From assembly GCA_964564695.1 (NCBI GenBank), contig CAZMCC010000091.1, positions 1 through 16,152 on the forward strand: a stretch of DNA of 16,152 nucleotides, given 5' to 3'. Below, piece by piece: positions 1 through 6,611 of the stretch. The position numbers and the translations under genes were made by a program. Every line of letters begins with the position of its first letter. The stretch's first letter is position 1. Source of the stretch: CAZMCC01 sp964564695. GTDB taxonomy: Bacteria; Planctomycetota; Phycisphaerae; Phycisphaerales; UBA1924. Under the pieces are notes generated by a model, which was not told where the DNA came from, searched no databases, and worked only from the letters and a program-made list of their open reading frames with translations.

Positions 1-70
1 CGCCCCACAAGAAACCCCGCCCCACGAGAACCGGTGGCCGGGCCCTCCCTGCCGACGAAAGGTGCCTCAG

Positions 71-970
71 ATGCCCTCGATGCGCCCCATCTTCGCCCTT
101 GCCGCGTGCTCGCTCCTGGCCGCGCCCCTCGCCTCGACGGCCGTGGCCCAGACCGTCGCCACCTTCAACCCCGTCCGCGACGGCACGATCTACGAGCCCT
201 TCGACATCTTCCTCTACAGCAACGGCGCCGGTGAGTACTTCTTCGTCGGACGCACCGGCCAGGCCGAGGGCTCGCGCCGGCGCGGCCTGATCGCCTTCAA
301 CCTCGGCTCGATCCCCGCGGGCGCCACCGTCACCAGCGTGACGCTCCGCATGCACATGTCGCGCACCACCGGGGGCGCCCAGAACATCTCCCTCCGCCGC
401 ACCCTCTCCGCCTGGGGCGAGGGCGCCTCCGACGCGGAAGCCAATGAAGGCTCGGGCACCGACCCCATGCCCGGCGACGTCACCTGGCTCCACCGCTCCT
501 TCCCCGACCTCCTCTGGACCAGCCCCGGCGGCGACTACTCCGGCGTGCAGTCCGGCGTCCGCTCCGTCGTCGGCGTCGCCAACTACACCTGGGCCTCCAC
601 GCCCCAGCTCGTCGCCGACGTGCAGGGCTGGGTCAACAACCCGGCCACCAACCTCGGCTGGGCCGTGGTCAACAACAGCGAAGCCTCCGGCCACACCGCC
701 AAGCGCTTCGACTCGCGCGAGAACAGCAACGCCACGTTCCGCCCCCTCCTCACGGTCATCTACACCCCGCCGCCCGAGTGCCCCGCCGACTGGGACCACA
801 ACGGCATCGTCAACTCCACCGACGTCGGCGAGTTCATCAACGACTGGTTCGAGGACCAGGTCAACGGCACGCTCATCACCGACTGGGACCACAACGGCAT
901 CGTGAACTCTACCGACGTCGGTGAGTTCATCAACGCCTACTTCGCCGCCACGCCCGAGTGCCTCACCTGA
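71..970 (+). CDS. Secreted DNRLRE-type protein with dockerin-like C-terminus
   Basis: A 299-residue exported protein of unknown function. The ATG at 71 is chosen because AAAGG (58-62) lies 8 nt upstream; an in-frame GTG at 62 and ATG at 80 are alternatives. Residues 1-26 form a signal peptide ending A-V-A before Q27. The body, roughly residues 35-230, has the features of DNRLRE-domain proteins: R-R-G-L-I-A-F-N-L followed by I-P-A-G-A-T-V-T and T-L-R-M, then A-W-G-E-G-A-S-D-A, G-D-V-T-W and K-R-F-D-S-R-E. Such domains are generally found in beta-rich surface proteins. The C-terminus carries two calcium-loop halves beginning at D240 and D271 (D-W-D-H-N-G-I-V-N-S-T-D), as in the GC-type dockerin ends of Phycisphaerae proteins. 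The two halves are almost identical at the DNA level. It is followed after 50 bp by a paralogue on the same strand. The surface location is inferred; no enzymatic role is visible. Confidence 0.87.
   Translation: MPSMRPIFALAACSLLAAPLASTAVAQTVATFNPVRDGTIYEPFDIFLYSNGAGEYFFVGRTGQAEGSRRRGLIAFNLGSIPAGATVTSVTLRMHMSRTTGGAQNISLRRTLSAWGEGASDAEANEGSGTDPMPGDVTWLHRSFPDLLWTSPGGDYSGVQSGVRSVVGVANYTWASTPQLVADVQGWVNNPATNLGWAVVNNSEASGHTAKRFDSRENSNATFRPLLTVIYTPPPECPADWDHNGIVNSTDVGEFINDWFEDQVNGTLITDWDHNGIVNSTDVGEFINAYFAATPECLT
788..934 (+). repeat. Near-identical 54-nt direct repeat encoding both dockerin halves
   Basis: Two 54-nt copies, 788-841 and 881-934, encode the same 18 residues (D-W-D-H-N-G through E-F-I-N). 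They differ at only three bases, all at synonymous third positions (GTC/GTG, TCC/TCT, GGC/GGT). The 39 nt between them encode D-W-F-E-D-Q-V-N-G-T-L-I-T. The dockerin halves of the 4793-6385 protein are much more diverged, so this pair looks recently duplicated or homogenised by gene conversion. Confidence 0.9.
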
Positions 971-1020
971 CTTCCAGCACACCCGCTCCCGCCCTTCACC
1001 ACCGTTCCGGAGAGATCCCG

Positions 1021-1758
1021 ATGCGTTCTTCGACCCGAGTCCTCGCCTGGTCCGTCGTCGCGCTCCTGCCCTGCACGGCCCTCGCCGACACGCTCGCGCT
1101 CTCCGCGAGCAAAGACAACACCCTCTTCTTCGACGCCGAGGGCGACGTCAGCAACGGCTCGGGCCAGTACTTCTTCACCGGGCGCAACTCGATGGCCAAC
1201 GTGCGCCGCGGCGTCATCTCCTTCGACCTCGCCCCCATCCCCGCCGGCGCCACCATCACCGGGGCGACGCTCCGCCTCAACATGTCCTCCGGCGACGATG
1301 CGCTCCGCACCACCACCGTCCAGTCCCTCCTCGCCGACTGGGGCGAGGGCGCCTCCGACGCCCCCGGCGCCGAAGGACAGGGCGCTCCCGCCGCCCCCGG
1401 CGACGCCACGTGGCTCTTCCGTTTCTTCCCCGGCTCGCCGTGGACCACGCCCGGCGGCGACTTCGCCCCCGGCGTTCTTGCGAGCACGCAGGTCGGCGGC
1501 CTCGGTGTGTACACGTGGTCGGGCCCGAACCTCGCCGCCAATGTCCAGTCGTGGCTCGACAACCCGGCGTCCAACTTCGGCTGGATCCTCCGCGGCGACG
1601 AAGCCGTCAACGGCTCCGCCAAGCGCTTCGACTCGAGCGAAAGCCCCACCCTCGACTTCCGCCCCGCGCTGATCGTCGAATACACCGTGGTTCCCGCCCC
1701 GAGCGCCGCCGGCGCAGTGCTGCTGGGCACGCTGGTCGCCGCGCGCCGCCGCCGCTGA
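1021..1758 (+). CDS. Secreted DNRLRE-type protein with PEP-CTERM-like tail
   Basis: A 245-residue exported protein, clearly paralogous to the preceding gene through the body: Q-Y-F-F-T-G-R, R-R-G-V-I-S-F-D-L, I-P-A-G-A-T-I-T, D-W-G-E-G-A-S-D-A, G-D-A-T-W-L, P-G-G-D-F and K-R-F-D-S-S-E. The ATG at 1021 is preceded by GGAGAG (1009-1014) at a suitable distance. An in-frame GTG at 958 overlaps the previous gene and adds no signal-like sequence. The signal peptide is about residues 1-22, with cleavage after A-L-A. The C-terminus from residue 224 is V-P-A-P, a short hydrophobic stretch, then A-A-R-R-R-R. This matches the layout of PEP-CTERM sorting signals, which are normally processed by an exosortase; no exosortase is in the window. 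It ends 10 bp before the convergent ROK gene. Its molecular function is unknown. Confidence 0.87.
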   Translation: MRSSTRVLAWSVVALLPCTALADTLALSASKDNTLFFDAEGDVSNGSGQYFFTGRNSMANVRRGVISFDLAPIPAGATITGATLRLNMSSGDDALRTTTVQSLLADWGEGASDAPGAEGQGAPAAPGDATWLFRFFPGSPWTTPGGDFAPGVLASTQVGGLGVYTWSGPNLAANVQSWLDNPASNFGWILRGDEAVNGSAKRFDSSESPTLDFRPALIVEYTVVPAPSAAGAVLLGTLVAARRRR

Positions 1759-1768
1759 GCGTGTCCCC

Positions 1769-2746
1769 TTACTCCTCCAACCGCTCCCGCGCCAGCAGCG
1801 CCGCCCCCACCACACCCGCGTTGTCCTCCAGCTTGCTCGCCACCACGTCCACCGCCTTCGCCTTCGGCGGGAACGCCGCGGCACGGCACGAGTGACGGAT
1901 CCGCGCCACAAACGGCTCTCCCAGCGCTTCGGTCAGCCCACCGCCGATGACCACGCGAGGCAGGCTCAAGAGCGTCACCGCGCTCGCCGCCGCGATCCCC
2001 ACCAGGTGCGCCACGTCGTCCACCACCGCGTGCGTGAGCTTGTCCCCGGCCTCGTACGCCTTGGCGATGATCTTGCTCTTGATCTCCGAGAGATCGCCCC
2101 CGGTCAGCTCCGTGATGATTGAGGGGTTGTTCGCCTTGATCAGGAACTCCAGCCGGCGGGCCACGCTCGTGCGCGAGCAGTTCTGCTCGAGCGTCCGCGA
2201 CCCGAACGCCGCGTTGGGGATCAGCGTGATGTGCCCGATCTCGCCCCCCGAGTGGAAGTGCCCCGTGTGCAGCTTCCCGTTGATGATCAGCCCGCCGCCC
2301 ACACCCGTCCCCAGCCAGATGCCCAGGAGGTCGTCGACCCCCTTGCCCGCGCCGCACTTCCACTCGCCGAACACCGCGACGTCCACGTCGTTGCCGACGG
2401 CGACCGGGAGGCCGATGCGCTTCTTCAGGATGTCCGCCAGCGGCACGTCGTTCCACCGCAGGTTCACCGCGTGGATCACGAGCCCCTTCTCCGGGTCCAC
2501 CGGGCTCGGCGCCCCGATCCCCAGCCCGGCGCACTCGCTCACCGCGATCCCCGCGTCGGCGCACGCCTTCTCCACGCCGTTGGTCAGCCGCCCCATCACC
2601 GCCTCGAACCCCTCGTCCGCCAAGGTCTTCTTGCGGCTCTCGCCGATCACCTTGTTCGACGAGTCGACCACCCCGATCTGGATGTTCGTGCCCCCCAGGT
2701 CGATGCCGATGTACGGACGGTTGGACGATGAATTCGACTTTGCCAT
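1769..2746 (-). CDS. ROK-family sugar kinase (probable glucokinase)
   Basis: A 325-residue cytoplasmic ROK-family (repressor/ORF/kinase) protein, expected to phosphorylate a hexose such as glucose with ATP. Visible elements are the N-terminal phosphate-binding D-L-G-G-T-N (16-21), V-G-N-D with the likely catalytic D120, G-T-G-V-G-G-G (146-152), the ROK motif G-G-E-I-G-H with E169 and H172, and I-G-G-G (267-270). There is no N-terminal helix-turn-helix, so it is a kinase rather than a ROK repressor. The usual C-x-C-G-x-x-G-C zinc-binding cluster after E-I-G-H is absent; the corresponding stretch reads S-R-T-L-E-Q-N-C-S-R-T. The ATG at 2746 begins just before the kinase fold and lies 22 nt downstream of ispE; no strong ribosome binding site is visible. 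It is probably the last gene of a marR-ispE-ROK operon. The substrate cannot be fixed from sequence. Confidence 0.9.
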   Translation of the reverse strand: MAKSNSSSNRPYIGIDLGGTNIQIGVVDSSNKVIGESRKKTLADEGFEAVMGRLTNGVEKACADAGIAVSECAGLGIGAPSPVDPEKGLVIHAVNLRWNDVPLADILKKRIGLPVAVGNDVDVAVFGEWKCGAGKGVDDLLGIWLGTGVGGGLIINGKLHTGHFHSGGEIGHITLIPNAAFGSRTLEQNCSRTSVARRLEFLIKANNPSIITELTGGDLSEIKSKIIAKAYEAGDKLTHAVVDDVAHLVGIAAASAVTLLSLPRVVIGGGLTEALGEPFVARIRHSCRAAAFPPKAKAVDVVASKLEDNAGVVGAALLARERLEE

Positions 2747-2768
2747 ACCGGCGAGAGCATACCGCCCC

Positions 2769-3749
2769 TCAGCCCGCGGCACCCGCGAGCCGGGTCTCCA
2801 CCAGCACCGCCTCGGGCGCAACGCGCCCGACCGCGTCAATCTGCTCCCGCGTCGGATCGAGCACAAACAGCGTGCTCCCCGATCCCGACATGTGTACCCC
2901 CACCCCCGCCGTCCGCAATCGCCCCAGCAGTTCGCCCAGCCGCGGCTCAACAACACACGCCGGCGCTTCCAGGTCGTTAAAGAGGTTCGCCGAGTCGATC
3001 CCGCCGGAGCGCGCCCCCGCCGCAAGCCCCCGAACTTGCGCGTCCCGCAGCGCCCGGTGGTGGGGGGGCGCCGCGTCGTACGCCCGGTACACCGGTCCCG
3101 TCGGCGTCCCGAACGCCGGCAGCACCAGCAGCACCCGCGCGGAAACGAACTCTGCGCGCTCGATCAGATGCCCGAACCCCGCCACGATCGCCGGACGCGC
3201 GGGAGCCGGGGAGTGACGGCCCGCATCATCAATAAAGAACGCCACGTCGCTCCCGAGCGTCGCGGAGAGCCCGACCAGTTCGCCCGTCGACAACCCCAAC
3301 CCGAAGAGCTCGTTGATCCCCATCAGCGCCGCCGCCCCGTCCGATGAGCCGCCCCCGAGCCCTCCCCCCACCGGCGTGCGCTTGCGCACAACCATGTCGA
3401 CGGGCAGAGCCCGCCCGCACCGCGCTTCGAGCAGCCGGTGCGCCCGCACCGCCAGGTCCTTCTCGAGCGCCCAATCGATCGGGCTCTTCCGCGGCGCGTC
3501 CGGCGCCCATTCCACCCGATACCGGCTCGCCTCGTCGCGCCCAAGGGCCGTCACCTCTACCTCGTCCGCGAGCTCGACCGCCGCCATCCACGACGAGATC
3601 GGGTGCATCCCCGGTGGCGTGCTCGCCGGGTCGGGCGGTGGTGGGGGGCCCACCGACAGGCACAGGTTGATCTTCGCGTGCGCGAGCCGGCGCAGCGTCC
3701 GCCCCTCACCCCCACTCCCCCCCCCACCCCCACCACCCGGCCCGCTCAT
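2769..3749 (-). CDS. ispE: 4-(cytidine 5'-diphospho)-2-C-methyl-D-erythritol kinase
   Basis: A 326-residue GHMP-superfamily kinase that phosphorylates CDP-methylerythritol with ATP in the non-mevalonate (MEP) route to isoprenoid precursors; cytoplasmic. The family pattern is complete: A-K-I-N-L (25-29) with K26 corresponding to E. coli Lys10, the ATP-binding loop P-V-G-G-G-L-G-G-G-S-S-D (126-137), L-G-S-D-V-A-F-F (165-172) with D168 corresponding to E. coli Asp141, and S-G-S-G-S-T-L-F-V (288-296). Length is slightly above the usual 280-310, owing to a Gly-rich N-terminus (about residues 4-16) and a Pro-rich loop (35-46). Both come from long C-runs on the plus strand, where sequencing errors are likely, but the frame holds. 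The start codon overlaps the marR stop by 4 bp (ATGA), implying translational coupling. It is followed 22 nt later by the ROK kinase. Confidence 0.95.
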   Translation of the reverse strand: MSGPGGGGGGGSGGEGRTLRRLAHAKINLCLSVGPPPPPDPASTPPGMHPISSWMAAVELADEVEVTALGRDEASRYRVEWAPDAPRKSPIDWALEKDLAVRAHRLLEARCGRALPVDMVVRKRTPVGGGLGGGSSDGAAALMGINELFGLGLSTGELVGLSATLGSDVAFFIDDAGRHSPAPARPAIVAGFGHLIERAEFVSARVLLVLPAFGTPTGPVYRAYDAAPPHHRALRDAQVRGLAAGARSGGIDSANLFNDLEAPACVVEPRLGELLGRLRTAGVGVHMSGSGSTLFVLDPTREQIDAVGRVAPEAVLVETRLAGAAG

Positions 3750-4270
3750 TCCGGCGTTCCCGCCGCCACGTCCGGCTGCTCAGCGTTGCCCGCGTGCTCG
3801 CGCGCCAGCACGAGGAGCTGGTTGAGCTGCACGAGCTGGTCGACCGACATGTGGCGAAGCTGGGTCCGGTGCAGCGCCAGCACGGGCTCGTCGAGCCTGC
3901 TCAGCAGCGTCAACCCCTTGCGCGTCACCCGCACAAACACGATCCGCCGATCGCTCTGGTCACGCAGCCGCTCGGCGAGGCCGAGGTTCTCGAGCCGGTC
4001 GACCAGGCGCGTCACATCGGGCACGCGGCTCACGAGGTGCTCGCCGATCTCGTTGCACGCCCGCTTCCCAGGGGGGTCCGACCCCACCGTCGCGCCCCGC
4101 AGGATCCGCAGCGCGTTGTACGTCGAGTGACTCAGCCCGTGCTTTTTAAGAAGCCGCTCGAAATCCGTCTGCAGGGCCGTGCACGTCCGCAGGATGTTGA
4201 GGTACGCCTCCTGCGCCGGCTCCTCGAACGGCGACTGCTTGTGGATTTCCTCGGCGAGTGTGGTGGGCAT
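3746..4270 (-). CDS. MarR-family transcriptional regulator
   Basis: A 174-residue winged helix-turn-helix DNA-binding protein. Seen in order: an N-terminal helical dimerisation segment (A-Y-L-N-I-L-R-T through E-R-L-L-K-K-H-G-L-S), the first helices of the wHTH domain (S-T-Y-N-A-L-R-I-L-R-G), the recognition region (I-G-E-H-L-V-S-R-V-P-D-V-T-R-L-V-D-R-L), and the wing with the MarR hallmark D-Q-S-D-R-R-I-V-F-V-R-V-T-R-K-G. A C-terminal helical part follows. MarR proteins usually bind as dimers to palindromes near their own promoter and release DNA on ligand or oxidant binding; the ligand here is unknown. The ATG at 4270 is used. A TTG at 4288 would add six residues, and neither has a clear Shine-Dalgarno. 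It is the first gene of the marR-ispE-ROK unit, overlapping ispE by 4 bp, so autoregulation of the operon is a reasonable guess. Confidence 0.9.
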   Translation of the reverse strand: MPTTLAEEIHKQSPFEEPAQEAYLNILRTCTALQTDFERLLKKHGLSHSTYNALRILRGATVGSDPPGKRACNEIGEHLVSRVPDVTRLVDRLENLGLAERLRDQSDRRIVFVRVTRKGLTLLSRLDEPVLALHRTQLRHMSVDQLVQLNQLLVLAREHAGNAEQPDVAAGTPE

Positions 4271-4792
4271 GCGGTCCGGGGGGAGCAAAAGATGTCAAGG
4301 GTCGCGGCAGTCGTTCCGGTAGTAATCGTGGAAACAATAGCCGAAATCGCGCTGCACGTGCATCCGCCCCTCTTCCAGGTGCGCAGAGAATGCCGCCACA
4401 CCCATCGCCCCCTTGAACCCGTGGTGGCATGAAGGGCGAGTGTGCTAGGCGATGAAAAACCACAAATCTTGCACATTTCACGTGCACGCCAAAGCGTGTG
4501 CGGTTATAGTCCGCATCGATCGCTGCCCGCCCATTCTATAAGTGCGTGATTTGCGAATGTCGACCCGCGGCCGCCGACCTCGGCCACTGAATCATACTCA
4601 CCACGTTCATTCGTGAAGACCCGACCGAACTTGATTGTTCGGCCGTTATTTGGTCATTCCCTGCCCCCTAATGCCGCCTGCCCACACTTCCATGATTGAG
4701 GTGCGTTGATGTTGGGTCTTGACACGATGAAAGTTTTTTGTACTCTGCTGGTCGGTCAGAGAGAGTATTCCCCCCTATTTTGGAGCTCCCCG
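4271..4792. other. Divergent intergenic region between marR and the propeller gene
   Basis: About 520 bp without a confident gene and visibly less GC-rich than its surroundings. It should hold the promoter(s) for the minus-strand marR operon and for the plus-strand propeller gene. Seen here: a 6-bp inverted repeat CCGAAC/GTTCGG at 4625-4630 and 4637-4642 with a 6-nt loop; the palindrome CGTGCACG at 4481-4488; isolated -10-like hexamers TATAGT (4505-4510) and TATAAG (4537-4542) without good -35 partners; and a sigma70-like pair near 4719-4746 (listed separately). A 36-codon minus-strand reading frame at 4295-4405 is discussed as a finding. No tRNA or recognisable riboswitch was seen. Confidence 0.6.
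4719..4746 (+). promoter_or_regulatory. Putative sigma70-type promoter of the propeller gene
   Basis: A consensus -35 hexamer TTGACA (4719-4724) is followed after a 16-nt spacer by a weaker -10, TACTCT (4741-4746; 3 of 6 matches). Transcription from here would start near 4753, leaving about 40 nt of leader before the ATG at 4793. It would also rule out the in-frame ATG at 4709 as the start of translation. Position fits; no experimental support. Confidence 0.4.
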
Positions 4793-6385
4793 ATGCGTTC
4801 GCGAACCACGGTCCGCGGCGGTTCCATGTCTGCCCCGCACTCGCGCCACCTCCTTGCCGGTCTCGTCGGTGGCCTCGCCACCCTCGCGTCCGTCCAGGCT
4901 GATGGCCCTCGCGGCGGCACTGGACCCCTGCCTTTCCAATCCGTCGGCAACGCCTTGAGCGCCGACAACGCCATGGTCAGCGACCAGTTCGGCGAGTCCG
5001 TCGCGATCAGCGGCGACACCGCCGTCGTCGGTGCATGGCTTGAAGACAACGGGCACGGCCTCAACGCCGGTTCCGCCTACGTCTATCAGTGGACCGGCGC
5101 CCAGTGGGTCCAGATCATCAAGCTGATGGCTCCCGATGGCATGGCCGACGACCGCTTCGGCCAGGCTGTCGCTGTCTATCACGACCTCATCGTCATCGGC
5201 GCCTCCCTCGCCGACGTCAACGGCCTCTCCAACTCGGGCGCCGCATACGTCTACCGGCGTCACGCCGGCGTCTGGGCCTACGAGGGCAAGCTCGCCGCCA
5301 GCGACCCCGCCGCCAACGACCGCTTCGGCCTCGCGGTCGCCGCCGGCGAGAGCGGCATCGCCATCGGCGCCCCGCGCGAAGAGCGCCAGGGCGGCATGGA
5401 CCAGGGCGCCGTGTACACCTACTTCTACGCCAACAGCGTGTGGACCCAGAACGCCAAGCTCGTCGCCAGCAAGCCGGGCAGCAGCGACTGGTTCGGCTTC
5501 CATCTCGATATGGAAGGAACCATCCTCGCCATCGGTTCTCAGAATGACGACACCCCCGGTGGCGGCGTCGATGCCGGCTCCGTGTACGTCTACAACTTCC
5601 AGAACGCCGCCTGGGTGCAGACCCAGCTCGTCCGCGCTCTCGACGGCTCTGTCGGCGCCAACTTCGGCGCCAGCGTCGCCATCAACGGCGACATCATGGC
5701 CGTCGGCGCCGAACGCGACACCACCCCCGGCATCGGCCGCACCGGCTCCGCCTACGTCTTCGCGCGTCAGTCCAGCGGCCAGTGGCTCCAGCAGGCCAAG
5801 CTCGTCTCCACGTCCCCGGCCGCCGATGACTTCTTCGGCTCTTCCGTCGGCGTCTCCGGCTCCACCGTCATCGTCGGAGCCGAGAAGGCCGACCTCAACG
5901 GCGACGTCGACGCCGGCATGGTCCTGCCCTACGAGCTCAACGGCAACGTCTGGATCCCCGGCGCCGCCTTCAACACCGGCCTCCGCCAGGGCAACGAGTT
6001 CTTCGGCTCCGACCTCGCCTTCGCCAACGGCCTGCTCGTCGTTTCCGCCCCCTTCGTCGACCTCCCCGATATCGCCGACGCCGGCTCCGCCTTCGCCTTC
6101 GCTCAGGAACGCGACTGCAACAGCGACGGCTTCGGCGACGTCTCCCAAATCGCCCTCGGCGAGCTCAACGACGTCAACGGCAACGGCATCCCCGACATGT
6201 GCGAGTGCTTCGCCGACTGGGACCGCTCCGGCCTGGTCTCCTCGGTCGACGTCGGCGCCTTCATCAACGACTGGTTCCTCGATCAATCCAACGGCTCCCT
6301 GAACGCCGACCTCAACGCCAACGGCATCACCAACTCCACCGACGTCTCCGACTTCGTCAACGCCTATTTCGAGGGCTGCTACTAA
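4793..6385 (+). CDS. Secreted FG-GAP-type seven-bladed propeller with dockerin-like C-terminus
   Basis: A 530-residue exported protein. The ATG at 4793 has GGAG (4782-4785) 7 nt upstream and lies downstream of the putative promoter. A second ATG 11 codons in is also possible, and an ATG at 4709 is judged too far upstream. The signal peptide is about residues 1-36 (L-A-G-L-V-G-G-L-A-T-L-A-S-V-Q-A). Seven repeats follow, each starting (D/N)-x-F-G, then a beta strand and I-G-A or V-G-A. The openings read F-G-E-S-V-A, F-G-Q-A-V-A, F-G-L-A-V-A, F-G-F-H-L-D, F-G-A-S-V-A, F-G-S-S-V-G and F-G-S-D-L-A. This is the layout of FG-GAP beta-propellers. A calcium-binding TSP3-like stretch starts at D441 (D-C-N-S-D-G, then D-V-N-G-N-G-I-P-D), followed by two dockerin-like loops at D475 and D506. 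The role is presumably at the cell surface; binding partner and function are unknown. The partial gene at the right edge encodes a paralogue. Confidence 0.9.
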   Translation: MRSRTTVRGGSMSAPHSRHLLAGLVGGLATLASVQADGPRGGTGPLPFQSVGNALSADNAMVSDQFGESVAISGDTAVVGAWLEDNGHGLNAGSAYVYQWTGAQWVQIIKLMAPDGMADDRFGQAVAVYHDLIVIGASLADVNGLSNSGAAYVYRRHAGVWAYEGKLAASDPAANDRFGLAVAAGESGIAIGAPREERQGGMDQGAVYTYFYANSVWTQNAKLVASKPGSSDWFGFHLDMEGTILAIGSQNDDTPGGGVDAGSVYVYNFQNAAWVQTQLVRALDGSVGANFGASVAINGDIMAVGAERDTTPGIGRTGSAYVFARQSSGQWLQQAKLVSTSPAADDFFGSSVGVSGSTVIVGAEKADLNGDVDAGMVLPYELNGNVWIPGAAFNTGLRQGNEFFGSDLAFANGLLVVSAPFVDLPDIADAGSAFAFAQERDCNSDGFGDVSQIALGELNDVNGNGIPDMCECFADWDRSGLVSSVDVGAFINDWFLDQSNGSLNADLNANGITNSTDVSDFVNAYFEGCY

Positions 6386-6415
6386 GCCCCTTCGACCCAA
6401 CCAGAGTCTTCCCTC

Positions 6416-6452
6416 GAAGGCCGCCCGATTCGTCGGGCGGCCTTCTTTGTTT
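6416..6452 (+). terminator. Rho-independent terminator after the propeller gene
   Basis: A perfect 13-bp stem (6416-6428 pairing with 6433-6445) closes on a TTCG tetraloop (6429-6432) and is followed by TTTGTTT (6446-6452). It lies 31 nt after the stop codon at 6385. The stem is GC-rich and the loop is the very stable UUCG, so this is a convincing intrinsic terminator separating this gene from tkt. Confidence 0.92.
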
Positions 6453-6611
6453 CCCGGAAACATGGGCTGTTTCACCGATGATCGGACGCGACCTCACGCC
6501 CCACGGCCTATCGTCTTAAGCAGTCGGGACGGGGTCGGTGTGTGTTCGCATGGAAGCCCAGGCGGCCAGCCGCGTTGGGTGCGCGCGGTCAACGTCACGA
6601 AAGGAGCGGGC

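Noticed and set aside
1..32. Imperfect tandem copy (CGCCCCAC(A/G)AGAA(A)CC) at the left edge
   Set aside because: Only two short imperfect copies at the truncated edge; not enough to call a repeat element or array.
4270..4298. TTGACA on the minus strand at 4298-4293 as a marR promoter
   Set aside because: At 16-18 nt spacing the -10 would fall on the marR start codon, where the sequence has no -10 resemblance.
4625..4642. CCGAAC/GTTCGG inverted repeat as a terminator or operator
   Set aside because: Only a 6-bp stem with no T-run; it could be an operator but nothing ties it to a regulator.
4709..4792. Upstream in-frame ATG for the propeller gene, with GAGG 7 nt before it
   Set aside because: The putative promoter (-35 at 4719, -10 at 4741) lies downstream of it, and starting here would bury the signal peptide behind about 28 extra residues.
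4775..6475. A 566-codon minus-strand frame opposite the propeller gene
   Set aside because: The same mirror-codon effect: repetitive Gly/Ala/Val/Asp composition with no recognisable domain, while the plus strand has signal peptide, repeats and dockerin.
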